A stretch of DNA of 64,000 nucleotides. Source: Priestia megaterium. GTDB taxonomy: Bacteria > Bacillota > Bacilli > Bacillales > Bacillaceae_H. Below, one piece after another: positions 55,113 through 62,733 of the stretch. The DNA lies in contig NZ_CP023319.1 of NCBI RefSeq assembly GCF_009497655.1, forward strand, positions 5,001-69,000, in the 5' to 3' direction. The translations under genes were made by a program, and so were the position numbers. Below the pieces are notes generated by a model. That model was given only the letters and a program-made list of their open reading frames with translations. It searched no databases and was not told the DNA's origin. The first letter of the stretch is position 1; every line of letters starts with the position of its first letter.

Positions 55113-55200
55113 GGACTTCGACAGGTGTTTTCCCTAGCTGTTTTAGGGTGAACGGTGTAAGGGTGTTGGCGCACCACTTGCACACGTTGGAGTCTTTTTA
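55113..55200 (+). ncRNA. candidate structured small RNA between the two replication genes
   Basis: On the plus strand GGACTTCGAC (55113-55122) pairs over 10 positions (three wobbles) with GTTGGAGTCT (55186-55195), followed by TTTT: a terminator-like closing stem. Inside are two hairpins: CCCTA/TAGGG (55132-55148), and GTGT-AAG-GGTG / CACC-CTT-ACAC (55155-55185) with loop TTGGCG. This makes a three-way junction of about 88 nt. It does not look coding. By position, about 330 bp upstream of iterons and rep, it could be a copy-control or antisense RNA, perhaps the Rfam Bacillus-plasmid RNA motif; I cannot confirm that. Confidence 0.55.
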
Positions 55201-55527
55201 TATTCCGCACTGTTTTGGTGACTCTATTATACCGTCTATTAATCTTATAATTCAATAAGAATTCGTGAACTCCTCATAAAACCTCTGTAGATCTCTTTAC
55301 TTATGATTAAAAATGTCTTCGCTTGGATATACTGCTAATGTTCTAAAAACCTCACTCCAAATGGATTCCTTTACTTAATTATTAATCTTTGAAGTTATAA
55401 AGTAAAAAAACAACTACTCTCTTATGTTGTTTTACTGTTTTATATATTGTTTTATATATTTGTTTTATTGTTTTATTGTTTTAGAGGGCCTATAGACACT
55501 GATATTACAAGGTTTATAAGCCTAAAC
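55201..55527. other. AT-rich region next to the iterons
   Basis: No gene. 55425-55485 is a run of TTTTATATATTGTTTTAT-like words, the kind of AT-rich DNA that melts in iteron origins. No exact DnaA box (TTATCCACA) is seen. Confidence 0.45.
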
Positions 55528-55857
55528 TATCACTAATTTTGCGCGAACTATCACTAATTTTGCGCGAACTATCACTAATTTTGCGCAAAACTATCACTAA
55601 TTTTGCGTGAAACTATCACTAATTTTGCGCGAACTATCACTAATTTTGCGTTGGAAATGCAATTATGGCTTAACTATCACCAATTTTGCGTGGACAATAT
55701 AAAAATGCTTTAAGTATCACTAATTTTGCGTTGGAAATGCAGACACGCTTCAAGTATCACCAATTTTGCGCATTGAAGTGCAGACTGAGCGTAATAAATT
55801 AAGAATATATAAGGTTTTCAGAGTTTAAAACCTTCATGAAGTATCACTAATTTTGCG
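55528..55857 (+). repeat. origin iterons: ten copies of TATCACTAATTTTGCG
   Basis: 16-bp core at 55528, 55549, 55570, 55592, 55614, 55635, 55675, 55715, 55755 and 55842. The first six are spaced 21-22 bp, two helical turns; the next three lie 40 bp apart, the last 87 bp on. Copies at 55675 and 55755 have TATCACCAATTTTGCG. They lie just upstream of a Rep_3-type gene and are the expected binding sites of the initiator, so this is the plasmid origin (inference from known iteron plasmids). Confidence 0.92.
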
Positions 55858-55908
55858 TGATATTTAAATTATAAGGACAAGTTGCTCTTCAACATGCAAT
55901 TTACACAG

Positions 55909-55935
55909 TATCACTTTTATGATATTTTAGTGATA
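55909..55935 (+). promoter_or_regulatory. inverted half-iteron operator before rep
   Basis: TATCAC (55909-55914) and GTGATA (55930-55935) are inverted copies of the iteron's first six bases, 15 bp apart, ending 24 bp before the rep start. Rep_3 proteins often repress their own gene by binding such inverted repeats as dimers. Confidence 0.7.
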
Positions 55936-55959
55936 GTTTAGAAAAATATGGGGGATTTT

Positions 55960-57348
55960 ATGAAGAAAACGACTGTCGTTCAACCATATGATCTGGAAAG
56001 TATAAATATAAAAAATTGGGTAACTAAATCAAACATCCTCATTGAGAGTACATATAAATTGTCTTTACAAGAGCAAAGAATTCTTTTAATCATGGCATCT
56101 AAAGTGCAGCCTAATGATGAAACGTTGAAGACCTATAGATTTCGAGCTAAAGACTTTATCGAAATCGTAGGCAATAAAAAAGGAACAGGTTTTTACTCTT
56201 ACTTAAAAGAAATCGTGAATGGCCTTCAAACAAAAATTCTTACGATAAAAGAAAAAGGCAGACAAAGAAATTACAACTGGGTAATTACGTCTATTTATGA
56301 AGAAAACGAAGGATACATAACATTACAATTTCATCCTAGCTTAAAGTATCTGTTTTTAGAGCTTAAGGAAAAATTTACATCGTATCAATTAGAGAATGTA
56401 GTGAGACTCAATTCGGTCTATTCCATTCGTATATATGAGTTGCTTAAGCAATATGAGCGTCTGCGAAAAAGGGAACTCACTCTTGAAGAATTACGTCATT
56501 TTTTAGCTATTGAACCTACCAAGTATAAACAGTATGGCCATTTTAAAAGCAAAGTATTAGCAGTAGCTCAAAAAGAAATCAATAATAAAACGGATATCCA
56601 CTTTGAATTCGTGGAAATAAAAACTGGTAGAAAAGTAACGTCCATAGAATTTATTATTACCAGTTCGCCTGCATTGAGTGGTTCTAGCTCTACTCAAGAG
56701 AAAAAACTAGAATTAAATCAATCCTTCTCGAAATTAGAAGACAACACAAACAGCCTTGAGAATGATTTAGCAGGCTTAGGGGTTAAGCCAGAAAAAATAG
56801 AGTGGCTTTTATCAGAATTTACACAAGAACACCTAGAAAGAAATATAAGATACACGCAAGATCGTTTGATTACAGGAGATGTGACTCACCCTCATTCCTA
56901 CGTAGTAAAAGCGATTCAAAAAGATTATGCCCAGGTCTCACAGGAATCAAAACGCATTAACTCTAAAAAGGGTGCAAAAAAAGAATTAGTTCCAGATTTT
57001 ATAGCACAAGCTAGAGATAAAGAACAAATTCTTAAGGATGCAACTTTAAAAGAGAAGCAAGAATCATTTTTAAAAGAAAATGGAACTCAAATAGAATTTG
57101 AAGAAAAGCTCTTGCAGTTTCAAGAATTAAAAAGAATGCTGATTCTAAGTTCAGATCAACCTACCCAAGAAGAAATAAAAAAAGCCCAAGAAGCAGGCTT
57201 ACAAGAAGTCATTCGAAATATGGAAGAAGATTATAGTAAACGTGAAAAATTAGGCTTAGAACCAAGAATTGTTAAGGATTTTAAAAATAAAGAGTTAAAA
57301 AAAATGTATAAAAACTTTTTACAAAGTAAAGTTTTAAATAGAAATTAG
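55960..57348 (+). CDS. Rep_3 family replication initiator
   Basis: 462 residues from ATG 55960 with GGGGGA upstream; an in-frame ATG at 55948 precedes that SD. Residues about 20-230 are two winged helices of the Rep_3 type: NWVTKSNILIESTYKLSLQE, EQRILLIMASKVQP, GFYSYLKEIVNGLQ, YSIRIYELLKQYERL and LEELRHFLAI. The C-terminal 230 residues are a longer, charged extension than in most members (usual length about 300-350). It binds the iterons upstream, opens the origin and loads the host replisome. Probably autoregulated. A strong terminator follows. Confidence 0.92.
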   Translation: MKKTTVVQPYDLESINIKNWVTKSNILIESTYKLSLQEQRILLIMASKVQPNDETLKTYRFRAKDFIEIVGNKKGTGFYSYLKEIVNGLQTKILTIKEKGRQRNYNWVITSIYEENEGYITLQFHPSLKYLFLELKEKFTSYQLENVVRLNSVYSIRIYELLKQYERLRKRELTLEELRHFLAIEPTKYKQYGHFKSKVLAVAQKEINNKTDIHFEFVEIKTGRKVTSIEFIITSSPALSGSSSTQEKKLELNQSFSKLEDNTNSLENDLAGLGVKPEKIEWLLSEFTQEHLERNIRYTQDRLITGDVTHPHSYVVKAIQKDYAQVSQESKRINSKKGAKKELVPDFIAQARDKEQILKDATLKEKQESFLKENGTQIEFEEKLLQFQELKRMLILSSDQPTQEEIKKAQEAGLQEVIRNMEEDYSKREKLGLEPRIVKDFKNKELKKMYKNFLQSKVLNRN

Positions 57349-57356
57349 CTATAGAA

Positions 57357-57411
57357 AAAAAGACGTGTAAAACCTTGCCTTGCAGAGATGGCTTTTACAC
57401 GTCTTTTTTTT
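57357..57411 (+). terminator. terminator of rep
   Basis: AAAAAGACGTGTAAAA (57357-57372) pairs with TTTTACACGTCTTTTT (57393 on), 16 bp, and a run of eight T's. Confidence 0.9.
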
Positions 57412-57416
57412 TGCGC

Positions 57417-57507
57417 TTAGGTAAATTTAATATACATAAAGAAAAAATCATTTTAGCAAGCTTGTTTAACATTTTTGTTATAATAATAGTATATTAAATT
57501 TACCTAA
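57417..57507. repeat. 19-bp perfect inverted repeat flanking the integrase promoter
   Basis: TTAGGTAAATTTAATATAC (57417-57435) and its exact complement (57489-57507) flank 53 bp that contain a -10 TATAAT (57479-57484). It lies just upstream of the integrase-like gene. The arms may be recombinase core sites or operators. Confidence 0.75.
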
Positions 57508-57517
57508 AAGATCGGGT

Positions 57518-58459
57518 GTGTCTTATTTGAATAACTTTATTTTGCTTGGAGATTTCTTATCTCATTTAGTTGAATCTAAAAAAAAGGCTTCTACAATATC
57601 AATGTATAAGCATGATCTAAAACAGTTTTTTGAATGGTTAAATGAATCTCATCCCAATATCCCTTCAGAAATTTTGCCAGGAGACAAGAAATATTACGAC
57701 GAATACTTTACCTATTTAAAAGAAAAAAACTTGTCAGAAGCTAATCTGAGGCGTGTAGCATCACATTTAAATGGCATGTTAAAGTATTATAGCCTCACAG
57801 ATGATATTGGACTTTTACAAGCAACAACAAAAAAACAACGAGCATTAACTGATACTGATTTTATAACTGAATCGGATGCTTCAATTCTTTTAGATTCAGT
57901 TATAAGTCACGAACATTTAAGTGATATTCAATTGCAGATACATAAATATATAGGTCCGCGTAACCATTCCATGTTCATCTTAATGCTTCGTTACGGTCTT
58001 ACCATTAACGAAGTTGTATCTTTAAATATACAAGACATTAACTTTGCACAGAATACATTAACGGTAAACACAGGCAAATCAAAACGCACCTTAGAGCTTT
58101 CTAAACACGATAAGAAAACCATATATGATTACCTATTAACAATCCCTCTGTTATTTAGACCTAAGGATTATACAAATGATCCGTTATTTATTTCTTTTCA
58201 TCCTCAAAAAATGGTTTATTGGTATGATTACAATTTAAATAAACCTAAAAGGATTAGTATAATCGGTACAAAACGTATGATTGAAAGAGAAGTCAAACGT
58301 TCAGGCATACAAGCAATTGTAAGATCTACTCACTTTCGAAACAGTTGTATACTTAACAAAATTCATGATGGATATTCAAACGAACACATTATTTATTACT
58401 TTGGATTGTCCAGCCGCCATGCTTTATATCGATTTAAGCGATATCTAAAGACAAAATAA
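57518..58459 (+). CDS. tyrosine-recombinase-like protein with degenerate active site
   Basis: About 310 residues; start GTG 57518 or TTG 57527, SD unclear (GGGTG). The N-terminal SAM-like core-binding domain (about 8-95) and the catalytic-domain frame (about 115-313) are visible: MLRYGLTINEVVSLNIQDI, TGKSKRTLEL, STHFRNSC and LSSRHALYRF. By eye, several catalytic positions are changed: where recombinases have Arg in GLR, this has GLT (an Arg lies four residues earlier), HxxR reads THFR, and the third His is Leu. It may be inactive or unusual. It could act in plasmid resolution or simply bind the inverted repeat upstream. Terminator-like hairpin follows. Confidence 0.7.
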   Translation: MSYLNNFILLGDFLSHLVESKKKASTISMYKHDLKQFFEWLNESHPNIPSEILPGDKKYYDEYFTYLKEKNLSEANLRRVASHLNGMLKYYSLTDDIGLLQATTKKQRALTDTDFITESDASILLDSVISHEHLSDIQLQIHKYIGPRNHSMFILMLRYGLTINEVVSLNIQDINFAQNTLTVNTGKSKRTLELSKHDKKTIYDYLLTIPLLFRPKDYTNDPLFISFHPQKMVYWYDYNLNKPKRISIIGTKRMIEREVKRSGIQAIVRSTHFRNSCILNKIHDGYSNEHIIYYFGLSSRHALYRFKRYLKTK

Positions 58460-58565
58460 AATATTAAGTTCAACTTATTTTCCACCAAAACATCTTTTAT
58501 GTAAGTGATTTTTATTTTACAAGTTAAACTTAATTTTATTTTCACCTTATTTAATTTTAGAAAAA

Positions 58566-58612
58566 ATCATTAAGTTTAACTTTAGTTTAACTTAATGATC
58601 CACTTTTTAAAA
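58566..58612 (+). terminator. hairpin after the integrase-like gene
   Basis: ATCATTAAGTT / AACTTAATGAT stem (58566-58576, 58589-58599) then CCACTTTTT. Related words AAGTTNAACTTA recur at 58469 and 58520, so it could also be part of a protein-binding array. Confidence 0.6.
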
Positions 58613-58724
58613 TTTAACTGTTTTAAAAAGTCGATTGCGATGAAAACAACCTTCTCAAGCATTACAAATTTAGAATTTGGCGGCCATGTCTTGGTTGTAT
58701 AACAACAAATTTCTTGTAAAATCA

Positions 58725-59464
58725 TCTAGAATTTAATTAGATTTATTATTCTAGGCTAAAATCTAGAAGAAGTTCACTCTAGATTCGTTGAAAACCCTTT
58801 ATTTTCAATGGTTCATTGTATTTCTAGCTTTTGCTATAAAATTTAAATAACTTAGAAAAAATTAAGATTAATTTTAACTCGAAAAATAATTCTATAAGAA
58901 TTGTATAAACAAAAAAGAAGTTCCATTAAACCAACGTAATAAATCCAGAAGATATAGGTATATAGGATTTATATTATCTTACACAAAATACTTGAATTAA
59001 AGTTAGAGAAAGTACATTCTAGATTCGTCTGAAGCTATTTTATATCAAGCTTTCTAGGTACTCTAGTTTCTTTGGACTTTAGGAGAGGAAAAGATGTGAA
59101 TCAGTTGTTAACAAAGATATTTCTTAACAGTTAAAACTCCTTTTTTGCAGACATTGGCTAAAACAAAGTTTTAGTCGAGTAGAGTTAATGTTGATCCTTA
59201 AGTTGCTTTTTTTTGAACTTTATATATAATCTATCTACATTTAAAATAAACAGTTTTACTCTTGAAAAGTTTATGATTTCATCTAGAATTGAAAAGGAAG
59301 AATAAAAGGCCTAGCGAAAGAAAAAGAAAAATGTACATAAAAAACAGGAATATAAAGTAATTAATAGAATTTTACTAGAAATATAAATCTTGAATAATAT
59401 CTCGCAAAACCGCATTCTAGAATTGCCATTAACACTGATATATCAACTTCAAAGTATATCTAGA
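58725..59464. repeat. cluster of TCTAGA sites, candidate centromere
   Basis: Seven exact TCTAGA hexamers at 58725, 58762, 58778, 59018, 59282, 59416 and 59459, plus several TCTAG words, in about 740 bp of otherwise empty AT-rich DNA. Two sit in a longer direct repeat with CTAGATTCGT (58778 and 59018). At this base composition far less than one is expected. The cluster leads into a MerR/DUF3967 gene, whose HTH may bind it. No other gene is seen in 58613-59494. Confidence 0.55.
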
Positions 59465-59494
59465 TTTTTATACAGAAAGGAGAATCCTAGAAAA

Positions 59495-60070
59495 ATGCAT
59501 GAAAAAAATAAAGATGAAGTAGTCTATACTTTGAAAGACACAGTAAAGCTAACTGGATTAAGTGTAGATCTTATTCGCTTATATGAAAAAGAATTCAATC
59601 TCCAAATTCAACGAACAGAAGGCGGACATAGGCGCTATAACAAACAAAACATCGATTTATTAACTGAAATAAAAAAAAGAATTCAAGAGCAAAACTGGAG
59701 CTATAAGATGATAAACCAGTGGCTTCAAGGAGAAATTGTACCGGAGACAGTGGAAGTTCAATCAAACCTTGAAAAAAAAGTACAATCCCTTGAAGAAAAA
59801 GTTCAAGAGTTGCTTAATCGCTCTGAAAAAGATGAGCAATTTCAATTAGCGCTTATCCAACGACTAGATGAACAAGGAAGCCTTATAAAGAAACTTACAG
59901 AAAAACTAGACCACCAAGACAAATACATTGAAAACAATCTAGAGAAACGCGATGAGAAATTGACTAGTGCCATACGTGAAATTAGTGATACAAAAAAACT
60001 TATCGCGGCCGCCCAAGAAAATCTTGATTCAAAACCAAAAGGATTCTGGAGTAAGATTTTTGGGGGTTAA
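59495..60070 (+). CDS. MerR-type HTH plus coiled coil, DUF3967 protein
   Basis: 191 residues from ATG 59495, with GAAAGGAGAA upstream at a rather long distance (12 nt); an in-frame TTG at 59390 would add 35 unconserved residues. Residues about 10-70 are a MerR-like winged helix (YTLKDTVKLTGLSVDLIRLY, RTEGGHRRYNKQNIDLL). About 90-165 is coiled coil. The end (EKRDEKLTSAIREISDTKK and GFWSKIFGG) fits DUF3967, common on Bacillus plasmids. A DNA-binding head, coiled coil and tail resemble RacA-like anchoring proteins, so a role in plasmid partition is plausible. Confidence 0.8.
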   Translation: MHEKNKDEVVYTLKDTVKLTGLSVDLIRLYEKEFNLQIQRTEGGHRRYNKQNIDLLTEIKKRIQEQNWSYKMINQWLQGEIVPETVEVQSNLEKKVQSLEEKVQELLNRSEKDEQFQLALIQRLDEQGSLIKKLTEKLDHQDKYIENNLEKRDEKLTSAIREISDTKKLIAAAQENLDSKPKGFWSKIFGG

Positions 60071-60080
60071 TACGTTACTT

Positions 60081-60145
60081 AAAGGATAAAAGCAGTAGGG
60101 TTTTTTGTGCATTACAGAAAATCCTGCTGCTTTTATCCTTTATTT
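60081..60145 (+). terminator. terminator of the DUF3967 gene
   Basis: AAAGGATAAAAGCAGTAGG pairs with CCTGCTGCTTTTATCCTTT (19 bp, one wobble), followed by ATTTTC. Confidence 0.85.
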
Positions 60146-60207
60146 TCGATGAATAAATAGTAAATTTTAAGATTTTATGTTTAGTTGCCAGAAGAAATTT
60201 ATTATTG

Positions 60208-60594
60208 TTAAACAATTCTATAAGTTCTTGAAGGGGAATTTACAGGTGTGGCAGCTTTTACTAATACAGTTTGTCCATTTGATGGCATCCTATTTTTAAA
60301 CACGTAAACTCTGGTTTATCCGCCTGGAGTACCACGTCCTCTAGAAGCTTTTCTTAGCACGATACTTCTTTCGTTATTTGAATCAAGTACCCAATGAAAA
60401 TACCATAGCTGTCGTAGAAACTGCCTATTGGTATCTTGATGGCGTTCATCAAATATACAATGATTGATTTGCTCTGTCCAACATAAATATCGACCACTAG
60501 AAATTCTCCATTGTTTATGTGATCGGTATCTAATTCCTACGCAAGATCCACGGTTTATTATTCCTAAAAAGAAATGTGTGTCTTTGTAACATTT
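60208..60594 (-). pseudogene. interrupted gene fragment, family unknown
   Basis: A minus-strand frame of 128 codons with coding-like composition: THFFLGIINRGSCVGIRYRS, FDERHQDTNRQFLRQLWYFH, NNERSIVLRKASRGRGTPGG, then an in-frame TAA at 60316-60318, then TRVYVFKNRMPSNGQTVLVK to the final stop at 60208. A CAA-to-TAA change would explain the break. The 5' end has no SD or start and is probably missing. No family is recognised. It lies between plasmid backbone and the sulfotransferase and marks a decayed segment. Confidence 0.5.
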
Positions 60595-60682
60595 TTATTG
60601 TAAAAGATACGTAAAATTTATCAATAATCCATTTATGGAACTGATATTCTTATAGGCAATTAGAGGAGAGGTGCAATTTCAA

Positions 60683-61354
60683 ATGGATGAAAAAGTTGTT
60701 ATCTTTATGCACATTCCTAAAACAGGGGGAACCACACTTAATAATATTTTTAAAAAGTTCTACTCTGAAAATGAAATATACGATCATGTTCCTTTAGAAG
60801 AGATGAATAAACAGTTTAGCCAATTAAAAGAAGAAGATAAAAAAAACATAAAAGCTATATCCGGCCATCATTTCTATGGAATACATGAATTTTTTTCTCA
60901 ACCCTATGTTTATTTTAGTATGATGCGTCATCCGGTTGAGCGTGTCATATCATTATATTTTTTTTTGAAATCGTATCCAGGGTATTATGAAGAGAACATG
61001 AAACATATGTCTTTTGAAGACTACCTTGATTGGGACCCTCAAGCTACAAATGGCCAAACTAAACAAATTTGCGGGGTGAAATCTCAACTAAGCGTAGAGA
61101 AAGCGAAAGAAAACTTGCTGGAATTTGGATCAATAGGAATAACAGAAATGTTTAACGAATCGCTTCTGCTACTAAAGAAAAAATTCAAATGGGGAAATAT
61201 TAAATATAAGAAGGTGAATGTGACAAAATCTCGCCCTTTGCTCAACGAAGTCCCCATTGATATCATTAAGAAAATAGAAAAGCACAATGAGTTGGATATA
61301 GAGCTGTTTCAGTATATAAAATCTAATTTCATCAAACAAATAAATGATTTATAG
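60683..61354 (+). CDS. sulfotransferase family protein
   Basis: 223 residues from ATG 60683 with GAGAGGTG upstream; a GTG at 60671 overlaps that SD. HIPKTGGTTLNNIF is the 5'-phosphosulfate loop (PAPS binding), and MMRHPVERVISLYFFL is the 3'-phosphate motif of Sulfotransfer_2-type enzymes. A catalytic His/Glu is likely in the SGHHFYGIHEF region. PAPS-dependent enzymes of this type move a sulfate to carbohydrates. No signal peptide or membrane helix, so a cytosolic nucleotide sugar, glycan or protein would be the acceptor. It could decorate the spore glycan made elsewhere in the window. A terminator follows. Confidence 0.85.
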   Translation: MDEKVVIFMHIPKTGGTTLNNIFKKFYSENEIYDHVPLEEMNKQFSQLKEEDKKNIKAISGHHFYGIHEFFSQPYVYFSMMRHPVERVISLYFFLKSYPGYYEENMKHMSFEDYLDWDPQATNGQTKQICGVKSQLSVEKAKENLLEFGSIGITEMFNESLLLLKKKFKWGNIKYKKVNVTKSRPLLNEVPIDIIKKIEKHNELDIELFQYIKSNFIKQINDL

Positions 61355-61360
61355 AAATAA

Positions 61361-61394
61361 AAATGAAAGCTCTCAATAGAAAGAGCTTTCATTT
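61361..61394. terminator. terminator of the sulfotransferase gene
   Basis: 13-bp perfect stem AAATGAAAGCTCT / AGAGCTTTCATTT (61361-61373, 61382-61394). Confidence 0.8.
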
Positions 61395-61493
61395 AATATA
61401 TAAGAAAAGGTTACCTTATTAAAAAAATGCGGTATCAAATCCCATATATAGTTAGTTCAATTTTTTATGATAAAGGGATTATGTCTCATTTAA

Positions 61494-61829
61494 TTAATAT
61501 AGACATATAAGCTTCATACACTTTGTATAAGGTTCATATAGGTCTTTTAAATAGTTACGTGTTATTTGAATAATTTGAGGGCTCTTATCATCCTTTTTAA
61601 GCCTTAGCATTAAATCATAAGCCATTGTCCTTTCTTTACGTACCAAACGTAGCAAAACCAACAAATCATACGTATGAAAGCATGAAAGTTCATTAAAAGG
61701 CTTCTCAACGTCCTCTAAGACCACAAATTCTTTAAGCTTTGGCCTTTTTATATTTAAATCAGCCCCACAAAAAGGGCAAATATTTTCTAATCCTTCTGTC
61801 CCACAATAACTACAATAACTACATATCAA
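61494..61829 (-). CDS. small zinc-ribbon protein
   Basis: 111 residues, TTG start with GAGGTG 9 nt upstream. CSYCG and CPFCG near residues 6-22 form a zinc ribbon. The rest (HTYDLLVLLRLVRKERTMAY, ITRNYLKDLYEPYTK) is helical and charged. Related small zinc-ribbon proteins are frequent on Bacillus plasmids and phages, without known function. It is the last of a minus-strand row of small plasmid genes (63504 to 61494). Confidence 0.7.
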   Translation of the reverse strand: MICSYCSYCGTEGLENICPFCGADLNIKRPKLKEFVVLEDVEKPFNELSCFHTYDLLVLLRLVRKERTMAYDLMLRLKKDDKSPQIIQITRNYLKDLYEPYTKCMKLICLY

Positions 61830-61860
61830 GCTATATTCACCTCATTTACTAAAAGGAAAA

Positions 61861-61876
61861 GTAGGCTTAAGCCTAC
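61861..61876 (-). terminator. GTAGGCTTAAGCCTAC palindrome with T-rich tail
   Basis: 16-bp perfect palindrome followed on the minus strand by TTTTCCTTTT; located 3' of the frameshifted plasmid gene at 61899-62302. Confidence 0.6.
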
Positions 61877-61898
61877 CTAACTAGCCTTAAAGGCTGTT

Positions 61899-62105
61899 TT
61901 AGCTTTTAGGGTTTTCCTTATCTAGCCGTTTTTGTCTTTGATTCACAATACGTTCACTTACAACCTTTTTTGCAAGTTTAGTTTCTTCTAACTCTTGAAG
62001 ATCCGTTGTCATAATTCCCCGATAGCCATGGTGAAAATACAATCCATTCATGAATTCGATGAGAATTTGTGTGTTTTTATCGGCACTATTGGTTCCTAAT
62101 CTAAT
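61899..62105 (-). pseudogene. -1-frame continuation of the gene at 62096
   Basis: Reading on the minus strand in the -1 frame relative to the upstream gene gives IRLGTNSADKNTQILIEFMN, GYRGIMTTDLQELEETKLAK and RQKRLDKENPKS, ending at TAA 61899-61901. It has no start codon with an SD near its 5' end, so it must be joined to the frame at 62302. I recall similar small plasmid proteins in which both parts form one chain. Hence it is either the product of a programmed frameshift or a broken 3' half. Confidence 0.55.
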
Positions 62106-62302
62106 TTTTTTAGTTCGCTTTTTAATGCACCATTGAGATTTTCACTAACAGTTTCCGTAATGTAATCTAACGACCATTCTTTCTTTTTTTCTTCTCGATA
62201 CTTTTTACAGATATCCATAATTGCTTCTCCAGGGAAACGAAGTTTATGTTCAGCCATATAATCTTGGATGTATTGATCCGTTTCTTTATCAAGTGTAATC
62301 AT
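62096..62302 (-). CDS. small plasmid protein, first frame of a split gene
   Basis: 68 residues: MITLDKETDQYIQDYMAEHK, AIMDICKKYREEKKKEWSLD, then SENLNGALKSELKKLD and TAG. It stops just after a run of seven A's that forms the heptamer A-AAA-AAA in frame (62111-62105), the classic -1 slippery sequence. After a -1 shift reading goes on for 65 codons with good coding character. It lies 17 bp after the RHH gene at 62320, and its own SD is weak. Family not named; a plasmid maintenance or relaxosome accessory protein is possible. Confidence 0.6.
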   Translation of the reverse strand: MITLDKETDQYIQDYMAEHKLRFPGEAIMDICKKYREEKKKEWSLDYITETVSENLNGALKSELKKLD

Positions 62303-62319
62303 ACGTCATTGTGTTTCCA

Positions 62320-62577
62320 TTACTCCTCTACATCTCCCATCAGTTCATAGATAATATCGTTCATCTTTTCAATTGATATCGCACATTGTTTCATCATTTC
62401 GATGTTCTGATGAACGATTGCTTCTAATCTTTTTTCTCTTTCTACTTGTTCATCAAAAAAAGCTAATATTTCAAATTGTTCTTTCAAGAATTGTTGACGG
62501 GACATCCCATTTTCTTTCGCAAGTGCATCAACTTTTTGCATAGCAACCCGATCAATATTTCGTAAAAAGATATCCAT
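62320..62577 (-). CDS. ribbon-helix-helix / coiled-coil plasmid protein
   Basis: 85 residues; ATG with AAAAGGAATGA upstream. MDIFLRNIDRVAMQKVDALA and NGMSRQQFLKEQFEIL read as an RHH fold (strand, helix, helix); the C-terminal half is a likely coiled coil. Proteins of this shape serve as relaxosome accessory factors, partition proteins or repressors on Gram-positive plasmids. Its upstream DNA has three 20-bp direct repeats and two hairpins, which it may bind. Confidence 0.65.
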   Translation of the reverse strand: MDIFLRNIDRVAMQKVDALAKENGMSRQQFLKEQFEILAFFDEQVEREKRLEAIVHQNIEMMKQCAISIEKMNDIIYELMGDVEE

Positions 62578-62645
62578 GAAATCATTCCTTTTCTATCAAA
62601 TTGCAAAATTTCCAGTACGAGTAGAGAAGAGCATAAGGGGTTTTT

Positions 62646-62684
62646 GATATCACATGGCTGTGATATGCTGGGCAAAGCCCAGCA
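62646..62684. repeat. two adjacent perfect hairpins
   Basis: ATATCAC / GTGATAT (62647-62653, 62660-62666) and TGCTGGGC / GCCCAGCA (62666-62673, 62677-62684), sharing one base. There is no T-run, so they are not ordinary terminators. Position upstream of an RHH gene recalls oriT or partition sites. Confidence 0.6.
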
Positions 62685-62733
62685 AAACAACGTTTTTACC
62701 CTCAAAAAAGTGACCCCACGAAAACTTCCAGTC

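Noticed and set aside
55113-55200. T-box or known riboswitch reading of the structured region
   Set aside because: No T-box AGGGUGG core and no plus-strand gene close behind; kept only as a candidate small RNA.
55528-55857. Regular repeats resembling a CRISPR array
   Set aside because: Spacers are 5-6 bp in most cases and not unique; repeats lie directly upstream of a Rep_3 gene, so they are iterons. No cas gene is seen.
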